Shown here in pieces: positions 25,381 to 34,409 of a DNA stretch of 64,000 nt. The notes below the pieces were generated by a model, which was given only the letters and a program-made list of their open reading frames with translations, made no database searches and was not told the DNA's origin. This DNA is from Bailinhaonella thermotolerans (GTDB lineage Bacteria; Actinomycetota; Actinomycetes; Streptosporangiales; Streptosporangiaceae): positions 186,001 to 250,000 of the forward strand of contig NZ_QZEY01000001.1 in assembly GCF_003594875.1 (NCBI RefSeq), given 5' to 3'. Within the stretch, counting starts at the first letter, position 1, and every line of letters starts with the position of its first letter. A program made the position numbers and the translations under genes.

Positions 25381-26742
25381 TCAGGCGCGGGCGCGGGGGC
25401 AGGCCAGGTCGGGCACGAGGCGGGCGGGGTCGGGGGCGGCGGCCGCCACCCGCGCGATCAGGTCCTTCTCGTCGATCCGGGTGTGCCTGCCGCCGGCGAC
25501 GAGCACCTCCCCCGCCACCAGGACCGTGTCCACGGCGCCCGCCCGCCCGCTGGTGAGCAGCGTGGCGCCGGGGTCGAGCACGGGCACGCACGCCAGGTCG
25601 CGGTCGAAGCGCAGCAGCGCCAGGTCCGCCTGCGCGCCGGGCACGACGCCGCGCGGGCGGTCCTCCAGCCCGGCGGCCGCGTTGGCCCCGGTCGAGGCGA
25701 TCGCGAACATCTCGGCGAACCCCAGCAGGTCGGCGCGGCGGTGCGCGGCCCGCTGGAGGTAGGCCCCCATCCGCATGGCCTCCAGCATGTCCTGGGTGTC
25801 GTTGCTGGCCGCCCCGTCCACGCCCAGGCCCACGCGGATGCCGGCGGCCAGCATCTCCGGCACCGGGGCGATCCCGCTGCCCAGGCGCATGTTGCTGAGC
25901 GGGTTGTAGGAGACGGCAACGCCGTGCTCGGCCAGGGCGCGGCGCCCGGCCTCGTCGAGTTCGCAGCAGTGCACCGCGATCAGCCCGGGCCACAGGAACC
26001 CGGCCCGCGCCAGGTACTCCACCGCCCCGGCGCCCGCGTGCTCGCGGCACATCCGCTCGTCGGTGCCGGTCTCCAGCAGGTGGATGCTGACCGGCATCGC
26101 GTGCTCCTCGGCGAACTCCCGCACCCGGCGCAGGCCGTACGGCGTGAGCGAACGCGGGTTGGGCACGGCCAGGCCGATCGTGATCCGGCCGCCGGGCGGG
26201 TGGCGGGAGGCCAGCGCGGCCGCGTGGGCCAGGGCGTCCTCCAGGGGCTCCATCAGCCGCGGCTCGAAGCCCCACCTGCGGGTGGGGTCGGGCCGGTCGG
26301 CGACGCCGCGGCACACCACGGCGCGCACGCCGGCCTCCTCCAGCGCCCGCAGCACCGCGTCGTGCACCTCGCGCGAGGGGTGCGGCCACATGTGCTCGAC
26401 CAGCGCGGTCGTGCCCGAGCGCAGGGCCTCCACGGCCGCGGCCGTGGCGGCGGTGTGCGCCTGCTCCGGGGTGAGGGCGACGGTGCCCTCGGCGACGTAC
26501 CGCAGCCAGCGCAGGAGCGGCTCGCCCTCGGCGATCCCGCGCATGATCGACTGGTGCAGGTGGGTGTGGGTGTTGACCAGGCCGGGGACGAGATGCCCGC
26601 CGGTGCCGTCGATCACGCGCCCGGTGGCGGGCGCGGCGCCGTGCGGGACCAGCGCGCTCACCCGCCCGGCCTCGACGACGACGTCGGCGCCCGCCCGCCA
26701 GCGGCCGTCCGACCACACCGTGGTGTCCCTGATGGTCAGCAT
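25381..26742 (-). CDS. Amidohydrolase, ATZ/TRZ deaminase-like (8-oxoguanine/guanine deaminase type)
   Basis: A 453-aa metal-dependent amidohydrolase, probably a ring deaminase. Metal and catalytic motifs are LVPGLVNTHTHLHQSIMRG, SIHLLETGTDE, IAVHCCELDE, VSYNPLSNMRLGSGIAPVPEML and VGLGVDGAASNDTQDMLEAMR, an arrangement typical of the 8-oxoguanine deaminase / TrzN / hydroxyatrazine group. The ATG at 26742 has AGGAAGG upstream. Lying between an NCS2 permease and the GntR gene, it probably removes an amino (or other leaving) group from the imported ring. The exact substrate is unknown. Confidence 0.88.
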   Translation of the reverse strand: MLTIRDTTVWSDGRWRAGADVVVEAGRVSALVPHGAAPATGRVIDGTGGHLVPGLVNTHTHLHQSIMRGIAEGEPLLRWLRYVAEGTVALTPEQAHTAATAAAVEALRSGTTALVEHMWPHPSREVHDAVLRALEEAGVRAVVCRGVADRPDPTRRWGFEPRLMEPLEDALAHAAALASRHPPGGRITIGLAVPNPRSLTPYGLRRVREFAEEHAMPVSIHLLETGTDERMCREHAGAGAVEYLARAGFLWPGLIAVHCCELDEAGRRALAEHGVAVSYNPLSNMRLGSGIAPVPEMLAAGIRVGLGVDGAASNDTQDMLEAMRMGAYLQRAAHRRADLLGFAEMFAIASTGANAAAGLEDRPRGVVPGAQADLALLRFDRDLACVPVLDPGATLLTSGRAGAVDTVLVAGEVLVAGGRHTRIDEKDLIARVAAAAPDPARLVPDLACPRARA

Positions 26743-26785
26743 CGCGGTCCTTCCTGGTTCGCGCGGGCGCCCCGCCGGGTACGGC

Positions 26786-28108
26786 TCACGCGGGCTCGGC
26801 CGCGGCGCGGCGGGTCTCGTTGAGGAGCAGGTTCAGCAGGAACGCGGCGATGCCGCCGGCCGCGATGCCGCTGCCCAGCACGGTCTGGGCGAACGCCGGG
26901 AAGTTCTCGTACAGGTGCGGCGCCCCGACCGGGAGGAAGCCGAGCCCGAACGAGATCGCGATCACCAGCAGGTTGCGCGCGTCGGTCAGGTCGGCCTGGG
27001 CCAGGATGCGCAGCCCCACGGCGCCGACCATGCCGAACATCACCACGCCGACTCCACCGAGCACCGGCCCGGGCAGCCCGGCGATCACCGCGCCCAGCTT
27101 GGGCAGCAGGCCGAGCAGCACCAGCAGCAGCCCGGCCGCCGCCACGACGTACCGGCTGAGCACCTTGGTCATGCTGACCAGCCCGACGTTCTCGCCGAAG
27201 GTGACGATGGTGAAGGAGTTGAAGACGCCGGCGAAGGCGGTGGCCGCGCCGTCCGCGCGCAGCGCCTTGGCGACCTCGGGCGGCCCGACGGGACGGCCGG
27301 CGATCTGGCCCATGGCGAGGGTGTCGCCGGCCGACTCGACCATGTTGACGAGCTGCACGATCACCATCGGCAGCACCGCCGACAGGGCGAACGTGGGCCA
27401 GCCGAACTCGAACGGGAGCACGAACCCGAACAGCGGCGCGCGCCCGACCTGCGAGAAGTCGGCGATGCCGAGCGGGAGCGCCGCCAGCGTGCCCGCGACC
27501 AGCGCGATCAGCACGGCCAGCCGGGCCACGCCGGCGGGCGCGAACCGCTCCAGCAGCAGCACGAGCAGGATCGTCGCCGCCGCCAGCCCGATGTGCCCGG
27601 CCTGGGCGTACCCGGGGGCGGCCGGGTCGGGCCCGGCGATCAGCGAGGCGGTCGAGGGGACCAGCGAGAACCCGATGATCGCGATGACCGAGCCGGTCAC
27701 CACGGGCGGGAAGAACCGCAGCAGCCGGCTGAAGTACGGCGCGGCCAGGAAGGTCAGCAGCCCCGCGACCACGGTGGCGCCGAAGACCGCGGGCAGCCCG
27801 CCCTCGCGGCCGACGATGATGCCCGGCCCGATGCCGGTGAACGTGGAGCCCATGAGGATGGGCAGCCGGACGCCGACCTTCCACACGCCGAGGGTCTGCA
27901 GCAGCGTGGCGACCCCGCTGACGAACAGGTTGGCGGTGATGAGCACGGCGATCTGGGCGGGGGGCAGCCCGATCCCGCTGCCGATCAGCAGCGGCACGGT
28001 CACCATGCCCGAGTACGCGATCAGCACGTGCTGCAGGCTCAGGGGGACGAGGGTCCGGAGACGGGGGACGGAGTCGACGGCGTCAGCGCCGGGCCGGGTC
28101 AGGGACAT
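26786..28108 (-). CDS. NCS2-family nucleobase permease (copy 2)
   Basis: A 440-aa permease paralogous to copy 1, with the same fold. Markers are LSLQHVLIAYSGMVTVPLLIGSGIGLP, GSTFTGIGPGIIVGREGG, VQLVNMVESAGDTLAMGQ and VTFGENVGLVSMTKVLSRYV. It heads the catabolic cluster: the ATG at 28108 has GGAGGG upstream, and a GntR-type operator candidate lies 23 bp before it. Two different NCS2 permeases in one cluster suggest two related substrates or import plus an intermediate. Confidence 0.92.
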   Translation of the reverse strand: MSLTRPGADAVDSVPRLRTLVPLSLQHVLIAYSGMVTVPLLIGSGIGLPPAQIAVLITANLFVSGVATLLQTLGVWKVGVRLPILMGSTFTGIGPGIIVGREGGLPAVFGATVVAGLLTFLAAPYFSRLLRFFPPVVTGSVIAIIGFSLVPSTASLIAGPDPAAPGYAQAGHIGLAAATILLVLLLERFAPAGVARLAVLIALVAGTLAALPLGIADFSQVGRAPLFGFVLPFEFGWPTFALSAVLPMVIVQLVNMVESAGDTLAMGQIAGRPVGPPEVAKALRADGAATAFAGVFNSFTIVTFGENVGLVSMTKVLSRYVVAAAGLLLVLLGLLPKLGAVIAGLPGPVLGGVGVVMFGMVGAVGLRILAQADLTDARNLLVIAISFGLGFLPVGAPHLYENFPAFAQTVLGSGIAAGGIAAFLLNLLLNETRRAAAEPA

Positions 28109-28130
28109 GTGTTCTCCCTCCGTTTCCTAC

Positions 28131-28148
28131 ACATTGCATGTAATGTGC
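28131..28148. promoter_or_regulatory. GntR operator candidate, site 2
   Basis: ACATTGCATGTAATGT (28131-28146) is an imperfect palindrome (14 of 16 symmetric). On the minus strand GCACATTACATGCAAT matches site 1 at 15 of 16 bases, 23 bp before the permease start. Confidence 0.65.
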
Positions 28149-28198
28149 GGCCCCGACAACCCTCCATCCCCCATCACCGCGACGAGACGAACGAACAA

Positions 28199-28238
28199 GC
28201 CCGCCGGCGGTCCACGGGAGCGGGGATCGCCGGCGGGC
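28199..28238 (-). terminator. Hairpin after the small XRE gene
   Basis: The 11-bp arms GCCCGCCGGCG and CGCCGGCGGGC are separated by 18 nt, starting 26 bp beyond the XRE stop and before the permease operator. Confidence 0.5.
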
Positions 28239-28264
28239 GGACAGGATGCGGGGCGTGGCCGGGG

Positions 28265-28534
28265 CTAGGAGACGGCTCCGAGGGAGAGGGGGGCGCCGCG
28301 CCAGGCGGCGGCGAGGTCCTGGACCGGCAGGTCGAGCGCCTCGCAGAGGCGGACGATCGTGCCGAAGCCGGGGGACGGCAGGCGCCCGGTCTCGATCTTG
28401 CGCAGGGTCTCCGGCGAGACGCCGGCCGCGTGCGCGACCTCGGCCAGGTCGCGTCCCGCTCGCGCGTGGCGCAGCAGGGCGCCGAGACGCTTTCCGGCTT
28501 CGATCTGCTCAGGGGTGAGCGGTTGGCGGACCAT
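28265..28534 (-). CDS. Small XRE-family helix-turn-helix regulator
   Basis: An 89-aa protein that is essentially one lambda-repressor-like HTH: GALLRHARAGRDLAEVAHAAGVSPETLRKIETGRLPSPGFGTIVRLCEALDL, followed by VQDLAAAWRG. There is no effector domain. The ATG at 28534 has a GGGGG ribosome-binding site. It is divergent from a methionine aminopeptidase gene, with two nested palindromes in the 85-bp space, so it probably represses both. Confidence 0.9.
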   Translation of the reverse strand: MVRQPLTPEQIEAGKRLGALLRHARAGRDLAEVAHAAGVSPETLRKIETGRLPSPGFGTIVRLCEALDLPVQDLAAAWRGAPLSLGAVS

Positions 28535-28551
28535 GCCCCCAGGATACGGTT

Positions 28552-28597
28552 GGTATTACTATACCGGCAAGTGTTAGGGTGACGGTATAGTAATACC
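28552..28597. promoter_or_regulatory. Double XRE operator between XRE and map genes
   Basis: GGTATTACTATACCG (28552-28566) and CGGTATAGTAATACC (28583-28597) form a perfect 15-bp inverted repeat with 16-bp spacer. Each arm is itself a dyad, GGTAT-N4-ATACC, so this is two operator-like sites 31 bp apart (about three helical turns). The right arm contains TATAGT, a possible -10 box for the map gene. Confidence 0.75.
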
Positions 28598-28619
28598 AGC
28601 ACCTTGAGATGAGGCTCAC

Positions 28620-29411
28620 GTGATCGAACTGAAGTCGCCCGCGGAGATCCGGCGCATGCACGTGGCCGGGCGGTTCGTCGCCGAAGTGCTCTCCGAGATC
28701 GGGCGGCTCGCCGACGTCGGCGTCAATCTGATGGACCTGGAGCACCACGCGCGCGGCATGATCAAGCGGCGCGGGGCGGAGTCGTGCTACTGGGACTACG
28801 CGCCGTCCTTCGGGCGGGGCCCGTTCCGCAACGTCATCTGCCTGTCCGTCAACGACGCCGTCCTGCACGGCCTGCCCCATGACTACACGCTGCGCGACGG
28901 GGACGTGCTCACCGCGGACCTCGCGGTCGGCATCGACGGCTGGGTGGCCGATTCGGCGCGCACGATCATCGTGGGCACCCCCGCCGAGGAGGACCTGCGG
29001 CTCATCCGCGCCACGGAGGAGGCGCTGGAGGCGGCGATCGAGGCGGCGCGACCGGGCAACCGGCTGGGCGACATCTCGGCGGCCATCGGGGCGGTGGCCC
29101 GGGAGTACGGCTACCCGGTCAACACCGAGTTCGGCGGCCACGGCATCGGCCGCACCATGCACGAGGACCTGCACGTCCCCAACAGGGGCCGGGCGGGCCA
29201 CGGGCTGAAGCTCCGCCCGGGACTGACCCTCGCCCTCGAACCGTGGTTCGCGCGCACGACCGACCGGATCGTCTACGACCCCGACGGCTGGACCATCCGC
29301 TCGGCGGACGGCTCCCGCACGGCCCACTCCGAGCACACGGTCGCCGTCACCGAGGACGGCCCCCTGGTCCTCACCCGCCGCGAGACGGAGACCCCGCCCG
29401 CCCGCGCGTGA
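28620..29411 (+). CDS. map: Methionine aminopeptidase, type I
   Basis: A 263-aa M24 metallopeptidase that removes the initiator methionine from nascent proteins. Expected ligands are all present: His83 (VLHGLPH), Asp100 (TADLAVG), Asp111 (VADSARTI), His174 (GGHGIGR), His181, Glu207 (LALEPWF) and Glu238 (AHSEHTVAV). The GTG start has GAGG 5 bp upstream. Actinomycetes often have several map genes; this one is divergent from its own small XRE regulator, unlike the usual secY-adk-map locus, so it looks like an accessory, regulated copy. Confidence 0.93.
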   Translation: MIELKSPAEIRRMHVAGRFVAEVLSEIGRLADVGVNLMDLEHHARGMIKRRGAESCYWDYAPSFGRGPFRNVICLSVNDAVLHGLPHDYTLRDGDVLTADLAVGIDGWVADSARTIIVGTPAEEDLRLIRATEEALEAAIEAARPGNRLGDISAAIGAVAREYGYPVNTEFGGHGIGRTMHEDLHVPNRGRAGHGLKLRPGLTLALEPWFARTTDRIVYDPDGWTIRSADGSRTAHSEHTVAVTEDGPLVLTRRETETPPARA

Positions 29412-29658
29412 CACCTGGGCCGCCCCGGGACGCCGGCCCCCGCCGCCTCTCCCGCAGCCGGGACAGGCGGTCCCACCCCCGGCGCGGCGGCCCCGCCGTA
29501 CGGGAAGGGCCGGGCCGCCGGGTCGCCGCGCTCCAGCCCGGCCCGGGCCCGGGGCATCGCCCTCAGGTTTCCCGGCGTCACCGCCGATCACTCTCCGTTT
29601 CCTTCCGCCGCCCAGAGCCGCCGCGCGCGACATCCGGGCGATTCGTCAGGTAGCGAAC

Positions 29659-29677
29659 GATAACGGTTTTCATTATC
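29659..29677. promoter_or_regulatory. Fur/Zur-like dyad upstream of the importer operon
   Basis: GATAACGGTTTTCATTATC: outer GATAA/TTATC arms in a 19-bp AT-rich box. The reverse strand contains ATGAAAA, as in actinobacterial Fur-family (Zur) boxes. A metal-responsive repressor of the downstream ABC operon is inferred. Confidence 0.5.
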
Positions 29678-29700
29678 CTCATCCTCCTCATGTCGGCTCG

Positions 29701-29741
29701 ACCCGGCCGCGGGCGGCGCCATGCCCGCGTCACGGCCGGGT
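29701..29741 (+). other. 5' leader hairpin before the importer operon
   Basis: A 9-bp stem ACCCGGCCG/CGGCCGGGT (29701-29709 with 29733-29741) encloses a 5-bp stem CGGGC/GCCCG. It lies between the Fur/Zur-like box and the leader ORF, with no U-tract after it. It may be a regulatory leader or attenuator; no known riboswitch consensus was recognised. The rest of the 29412-29658 spacer shows nothing clear. Confidence 0.4.
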
Positions 29742-29772
29742 GACCCCACCTGTCGAGGAAGGCGTCACATCC

Positions 29773-29856
29773 ATGCCCTGGCCCGCACCCCCGCCGTCCA
29801 CGTCGTGCGCCCCCGCCCCCGCCGGGCCGGCCGGGGTGGTCGCCTCGTGCGGGTAG
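29773..29856 (+). CDS. Short leader ORF overlapping the permease start
   Basis: A 27-codon frame (begins MPWPAPPPSTSC, ends VASCG) with a strong GAGGAAGG ribosome-binding site 10 bp upstream of its ATG. It ends 8 bp inside the permease gene if that starts at GTG 29847. The composition is Pro/Ala-rich with no recognised domain. It may couple translation into the permease. It could also be the true N-terminus if a frameshift exists here. Confidence 0.35.
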   Translation: MPWPAPPPSTSCAPAPAGPAGVVASCG

Positions 29857-30886
29857 TCCGGCCCAGGCCCGGGCGCGCCCTCGGCCCCCTGCCGGCCTGG
29901 ACCGCGGGCGGGCTGGCCGTACTGCTCGCGGCGGTGGGCGGCCTGGCGATCGCGCTCGGGCCGGTCCCGGTCTCCCCGGGCGACGTCGTGAGCGCCCTGG
30001 GCGGCCTGCTCGGCCTGCCCGCGGGCGAGGTGGCCGCCCGCGACGCCCTCGTGGTCGGCCAGATCCGGCTGCCGCGCGTGCTGGTCGCGGCGCTGGTCGG
30101 CGCGGCGCTGGGCGTGGCGGGCGCGGTGATGCAGGCCCTGTTCGGCAATCCGCTGGCCGAACCGGGGGTGACCGGGGTGTCGGCGGGCGCGGCGGCGGGC
30201 GCGGTGCTGGCCATCACCTCCGGGGCGGCGGGCACCGCGGTCGTGCCCGCCGCCGCCTTCGCCGGCGCGCTGGCCACCGTGGCCGTGATCCACGCGATCG
30301 GGGCGATGAGCCGCGGGCCGGCCACGGTGCTGCTCGCGGGGATCGCGCTCAACGCGCTGCTCGGGGCGCTGGTGTCCGCGCTGGTGGCCAACGCACCCGA
30401 CGAGCAGTCGCTGCGCGGCGTCGTCTTCTGGCTGCAGGGGGACCTGGACGCCCGCACCTGGGAGCACGTCCGGCTGGTGCTGTGGCCGGTCCTCGCCGGT
30501 GTCGCGGTCACGCTGGTCTTCTCCCGCGACCTGAACGTCATGCTGCTCGGGGACGACGCCGCCCGCGCCGGCGGCGTGGACGTCACCCGCACCCGGCACG
30601 CCCTGCTGCTCCTGGCGTCCCTGCTGACGGGGGTGGCGGTGTCCGTCAGCGGGGTGATCGGGTTCGTCGGGCTGGTCGCCCCGCATGTGATCCGGCTGGC
30701 CCTGGGCGCCGACCATCGGCTGCTGCTCCCGGCGAGCGCGCTGCTGGGCGCGGTGTTCCTGGTGCTGGCCGACACCGTGGCGCGGATGACACTCGCCCCG
30801 GTGACGCTCCAGACCGGCGTGGTCACCGCGTTCGTCGGCGCCCCGGTGTTCCTGCTGCTGGTGCTGTGGACCCGGCGGAGGACGCG

Positions 30887-30890
<4 letters not shown>
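29847..30890 (+). CDS. FecCD-family ABC permease (siderophore/metal-chelate import)
   Basis: A 347-aa inner-membrane permease with about ten TM helices. Family stretches are LPRVLVAALVGAALGVAGAVMQALFGNPLAEPGVTGVSAGAAAGAV, the coupling region near LNVMLLGDDAARAGGVDV, and GFVGLVAPHVIRLALGADHRLLLPASALLGAVFLVLADTVAR. The GTG at 29847 is preceded by GGGGTGG and gives the normal family length; the frame is open further upstream. The ATPase gene overlaps its stop (GTGA). The substrate (ferric siderophore, haem, cobalamin or other chelate) is not evident. Confidence 0.88.
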
Positions 30891-31656
<766 letters not shown>

Positions 31657-31660
<4 letters not shown>

Positions 31661-32646
31661 ACCACCTCCTCACCAGGCTGTGCGCGGCCGTGCTCGGCCT
31701 GGGCCTGCTCGCCGGCTGCGCCCGGGACGCCACCGGGGGCCCGCCCGCCCCCGCCCCGGCGGCGGCGTCCTACCCGCGTACGGTCCAGGTGCCCGGCGAC
31801 CCGGCGGGCCCGGTGACCATCCCGCGCCGGCCCCAGCGCATCGCCGCGCTCTCGGCGGACGTGGCGGAGGCCGCCGTGGAACTGGCCGGCGCCGGGCGCC
31901 TGATCGCCGTCCCCGCCTCGGCCGCCAACCCCTCGCTGTCCGGCCACGCCCGGGCGATGGCCTCCGTCGCGACCAAGCTGCCCCCGGGCACCGACCCGGA
32001 CCCCGAGCAGATCATCTCCCTGAACCCCGACCTGATCCTGATCACCACCCGGCACGGCGGGGAGCGGGACGCCCGGGCCACCCTCGCCCGGGCCGGCATC
32101 CCGATGATCGCCATCGGCAACAACTGGGGCACCCTGGAGGAGGTCCAGCGGAACCTGACCCTCCTCGGCACGGCGCTGGGCGCCGAGGCGAAGGCCGCCG
32201 AGCTGGTGGCGGGGCTCGACCGGCGGGCGCGCGGCGTCGCCGAGAAGATCGGGCGCGTCGCCGCCAGGCCGGGCGTGGCGATCCTGTCCAACCAGGCCGG
32301 CCGGCCGTTCATCAACGCCGCCGACGTGCTGACCTCCGATCTGGTCAGGCGGGCGGGCGGCGAGCCGGTGGCCGCCCGGATCGGGCTCCGCGCCACCGCG
32401 CCGGTCACCGCCGAGCAGCTCATCGCCGCGCGCCCGGACGCGATCCTGCTGGTGGACGTCACGGGCAAGGGCCGCGCCTCGTTCGAGTCCGTCCTGGGGA
32501 ACCCCGCCGTGGCCGGCCTGCCCGCGGTCCGCGACGGCCGCGTCAAGCTGCTGCCGGCGCGGATCTCCTACGGGACCGGAGGGGCGGGCATCGCCGACGG
32601 GCTCGACGAGATCGCCCGCTGGCTGCACCCCGGATCGTTCCGGTGA
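31657..32646 (+). CDS. Periplasmic-binding lipoprotein for a metal chelate (TroA/BtuF-like)
   Basis: A 329-aa class III substrate-binding lipoprotein. A signal peptide ends at the lipobox LLAGC with Cys21 as the lipidation site, followed by an Ala/Pro linker. The two-lobe fold is indicated by PRRPQRIAALSADVAEAAVELAGAGRLIAV, LNPDLILITTRHGG and ARPDAILLVDVTGKG. It binds the substrate outside the membrane for the FecCD importer. GGAGA precedes the GTG, which overlaps the ATPase stop. Placing it third, before two exporter genes, is unusual. Confidence 0.88.
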
Positions 32647-34409
32647 CCCGCGCGGCGGGCGCCGCGCCCCGGCTGGAGGTGCCGGTGCGGCGCCACGTCC
32701 TGGCCGCGCTGGGCTGCGGCTGGCTGACGGCGGCGGGCCTGGGCGTGTGCCATGTGGGCACGGGCCGCCTCATCGACGACATCGCGGGGACCGGGCGGCC
32801 CTGGCAGGCGGCGGCCCTGATGGGATCGGGGATCGCCCTGGCGGCGGCCGGGGTCCTCGGCCAGGGTCTCGCGAACGGGCGCGGGGAGGCCGCCGCCGAG
32901 GCCGCCGTGCGCGCGCGCATCCACCGGTTCGTCCTCGCGGGCGGCGCGCGCGGAGAGCCCGCCGGGGCCGGTGGTCCCGTCGCCGGCGGCCTGGCCTCGC
33001 TGGCCACCGACGGGGCCGCCAAGGTCGCCGCCTGGCGCGGCGGGTTCCTCGGCGCGCTCGTCTCCTCGGCCACCACCCCGCTGGTCGTGGTGGCGATCGT
33101 CGCGTGGCTCGCCGGCACGGCGGCGGCGCTGACGCTGCTGGCGGTCGTGGTGACCGTGCCGCCGGTGATCGGCGGGTTCCTGCGGCTGTCCCGCGCCTCC
33201 TCCAACGGCCACCAGGCCCGCTCCCGGCGGCTGGCCGCGCACTTCCTGGAATCCGTGCGGGGGCTCCGGCTGCTCACGCTGCTGGGCGCGGCCGAACGGC
33301 GATCGCGGCTGCTGGCCGCCGAGAGCGAGCGGCAGCGGCGGGCCACCATGCGCCTGCTGGCCGGCAACCAGGTGGTCCTGCTCGTCACCGACGTGGTGTT
33401 CCACGGCGGGCTGATCGGCGCGGGCGCCGCCCTGGCCCTGTCCCGGCACGCGTCGGGCGCGATCTCCGCCGGCACGGCCGTCGCCCTGGTGCTGATCTCG
33501 GTGCTGCTGACCGAGCCGATCGGCGTCATGGGCCGGTTCTTCTACATCGCCATGACGGGCCGGGCCGCGGGCCGCCAGATCCTCGGCGTCCTGTCCGGCG
33601 GCCGTACGGCCGCCGCGCCCGGCGCTGCCGTGCCGGCGGCGCACGCGGCCGGTGGCCGTACCCCGGCGGACCCGGCCCGGCGTACGGCATCCGGGGCGGC
33701 GGCCGGGCGGGCCGCGCCTGCGGCGGGCGGGAGCGCCGCCGCGCGCGGGGCGGACTCGCGCGAGGGCGGCGGTACCGCGATCGAGCTGGTGGAGGTCACG
33801 GCCGGGCACGGGGACGGCCCGGCCGTGCTGGAGGGGATCACGCTGCGCGTCGGCCGCGGCGAGATGGTGGCGCTGGCGGGCCCCTCGGGCGCGGGCAAGT
33901 CCACGCTGCTGTCGGTGGTGGCCGGCGAACTGACCCCGCGGAGCGGGACGGTCCGGCTGCCGGGCCCCGGCGGCGGCGCGGCGCGGGCCGCGCTCGTGCC
34001 CCAGCGGCCGTGGCTGTTCACCGGCACCGTCGCGGGCAACCTGCGGCTGGCCGACCCGGCGGCGAGTGAGCGGCGGCTGTGGGAGGTCCTGGAGCGGGCG
34101 CGGCTGGCGGAGGAGGTGCGCGCCATGCCCGGCGGCCTCGGCGCGCGTGTCGGGGACGAGGGCCTGACCCTCTCCGGCGGCCAGGCGCAGCGGCTGGCGC
34201 TGGCCCGCGCGCTGCTCCTCGACGCCTGCGTCCTGCTGCTGGACGAGCCGACCAGCCACATCGACCCGCGCGCCGAAGAGCTGATCATCGAGTCCCTGCG
34301 GCGGCTGCGCGGCGAGCGGACGATCCTCGTCGCCACCCACTCGGCGGCCCTGCGGCGGGCCGCGGACCGGGTCGTGGCGGTCACCGGCGCACCGGCGGTG
34401 ACCGCGTGA
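32643..34409 (+). CDS. ABC exporter half-transporter (first of pair)
   Basis: A 588-aa fused membrane-nucleotide-binding protein, similar in design to CydD/IrtA-type half-exporters. About six TM segments fill residues 15-310, then an Ala/Pro linker and the ATPase with Walker A LAGPSGAGKSTLL, a Q-loop at LVPQRPWLFTGTVAGNL, signature TLSGGQAQRLALARALL, Walker B VLLLDEPTSHID and H-loop VATHSAAL. All catalytic residues look intact. GTGA overlaps at both ends couple it to the binding protein and to the second half-transporter, so a heterodimer is expected. Confidence 0.88.
   Translation: MTRAAGAAPRLEVPVRRHVLAALGCGWLTAAGLGVCHVGTGRLIDDIAGTGRPWQAAALMGSGIALAAAGVLGQGLANGRGEAAAEAAVRARIHRFVLAGGARGEPAGAGGPVAGGLASLATDGAAKVAAWRGGFLGALVSSATTPLVVVAIVAWLAGTAAALTLLAVVVTVPPVIGGFLRLSRASSNGHQARSRRLAAHFLESVRGLRLLTLLGAAERRSRLLAAESERQRRATMRLLAGNQVVLLVTDVVFHGGLIGAGAALALSRHASGAISAGTAVALVLISVLLTEPIGVMGRFFYIAMTGRAAGRQILGVLSGGRTAAAPGAAVPAAHAAGGRTPADPARRTASGAAAGRAAPAAGGSAAARGADSREGGGTAIELVEVTAGHGDGPAVLEGITLRVGRGEMVALAGPSGAGKSTLLSVVAGELTPRSGTVRLPGPGGGAARAALVPQRPWLFTGTVAGNLRLADPAASERRLWEVLERARLAEEVRAMPGGLGARVGDEGLTLSGGQAQRLALARALLLDACVLLLDEPTSHIDPRAEELIIESLRRLRGERTILVATHSAALRRAADRVVAVTGAPAVTA

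Noticed and set aside
29678-29800. Cobalamin riboswitch before the FecCD permease.
   Set aside because: No B12-box consensus is seen; the hairpin is simple and lacks the expected conserved core.
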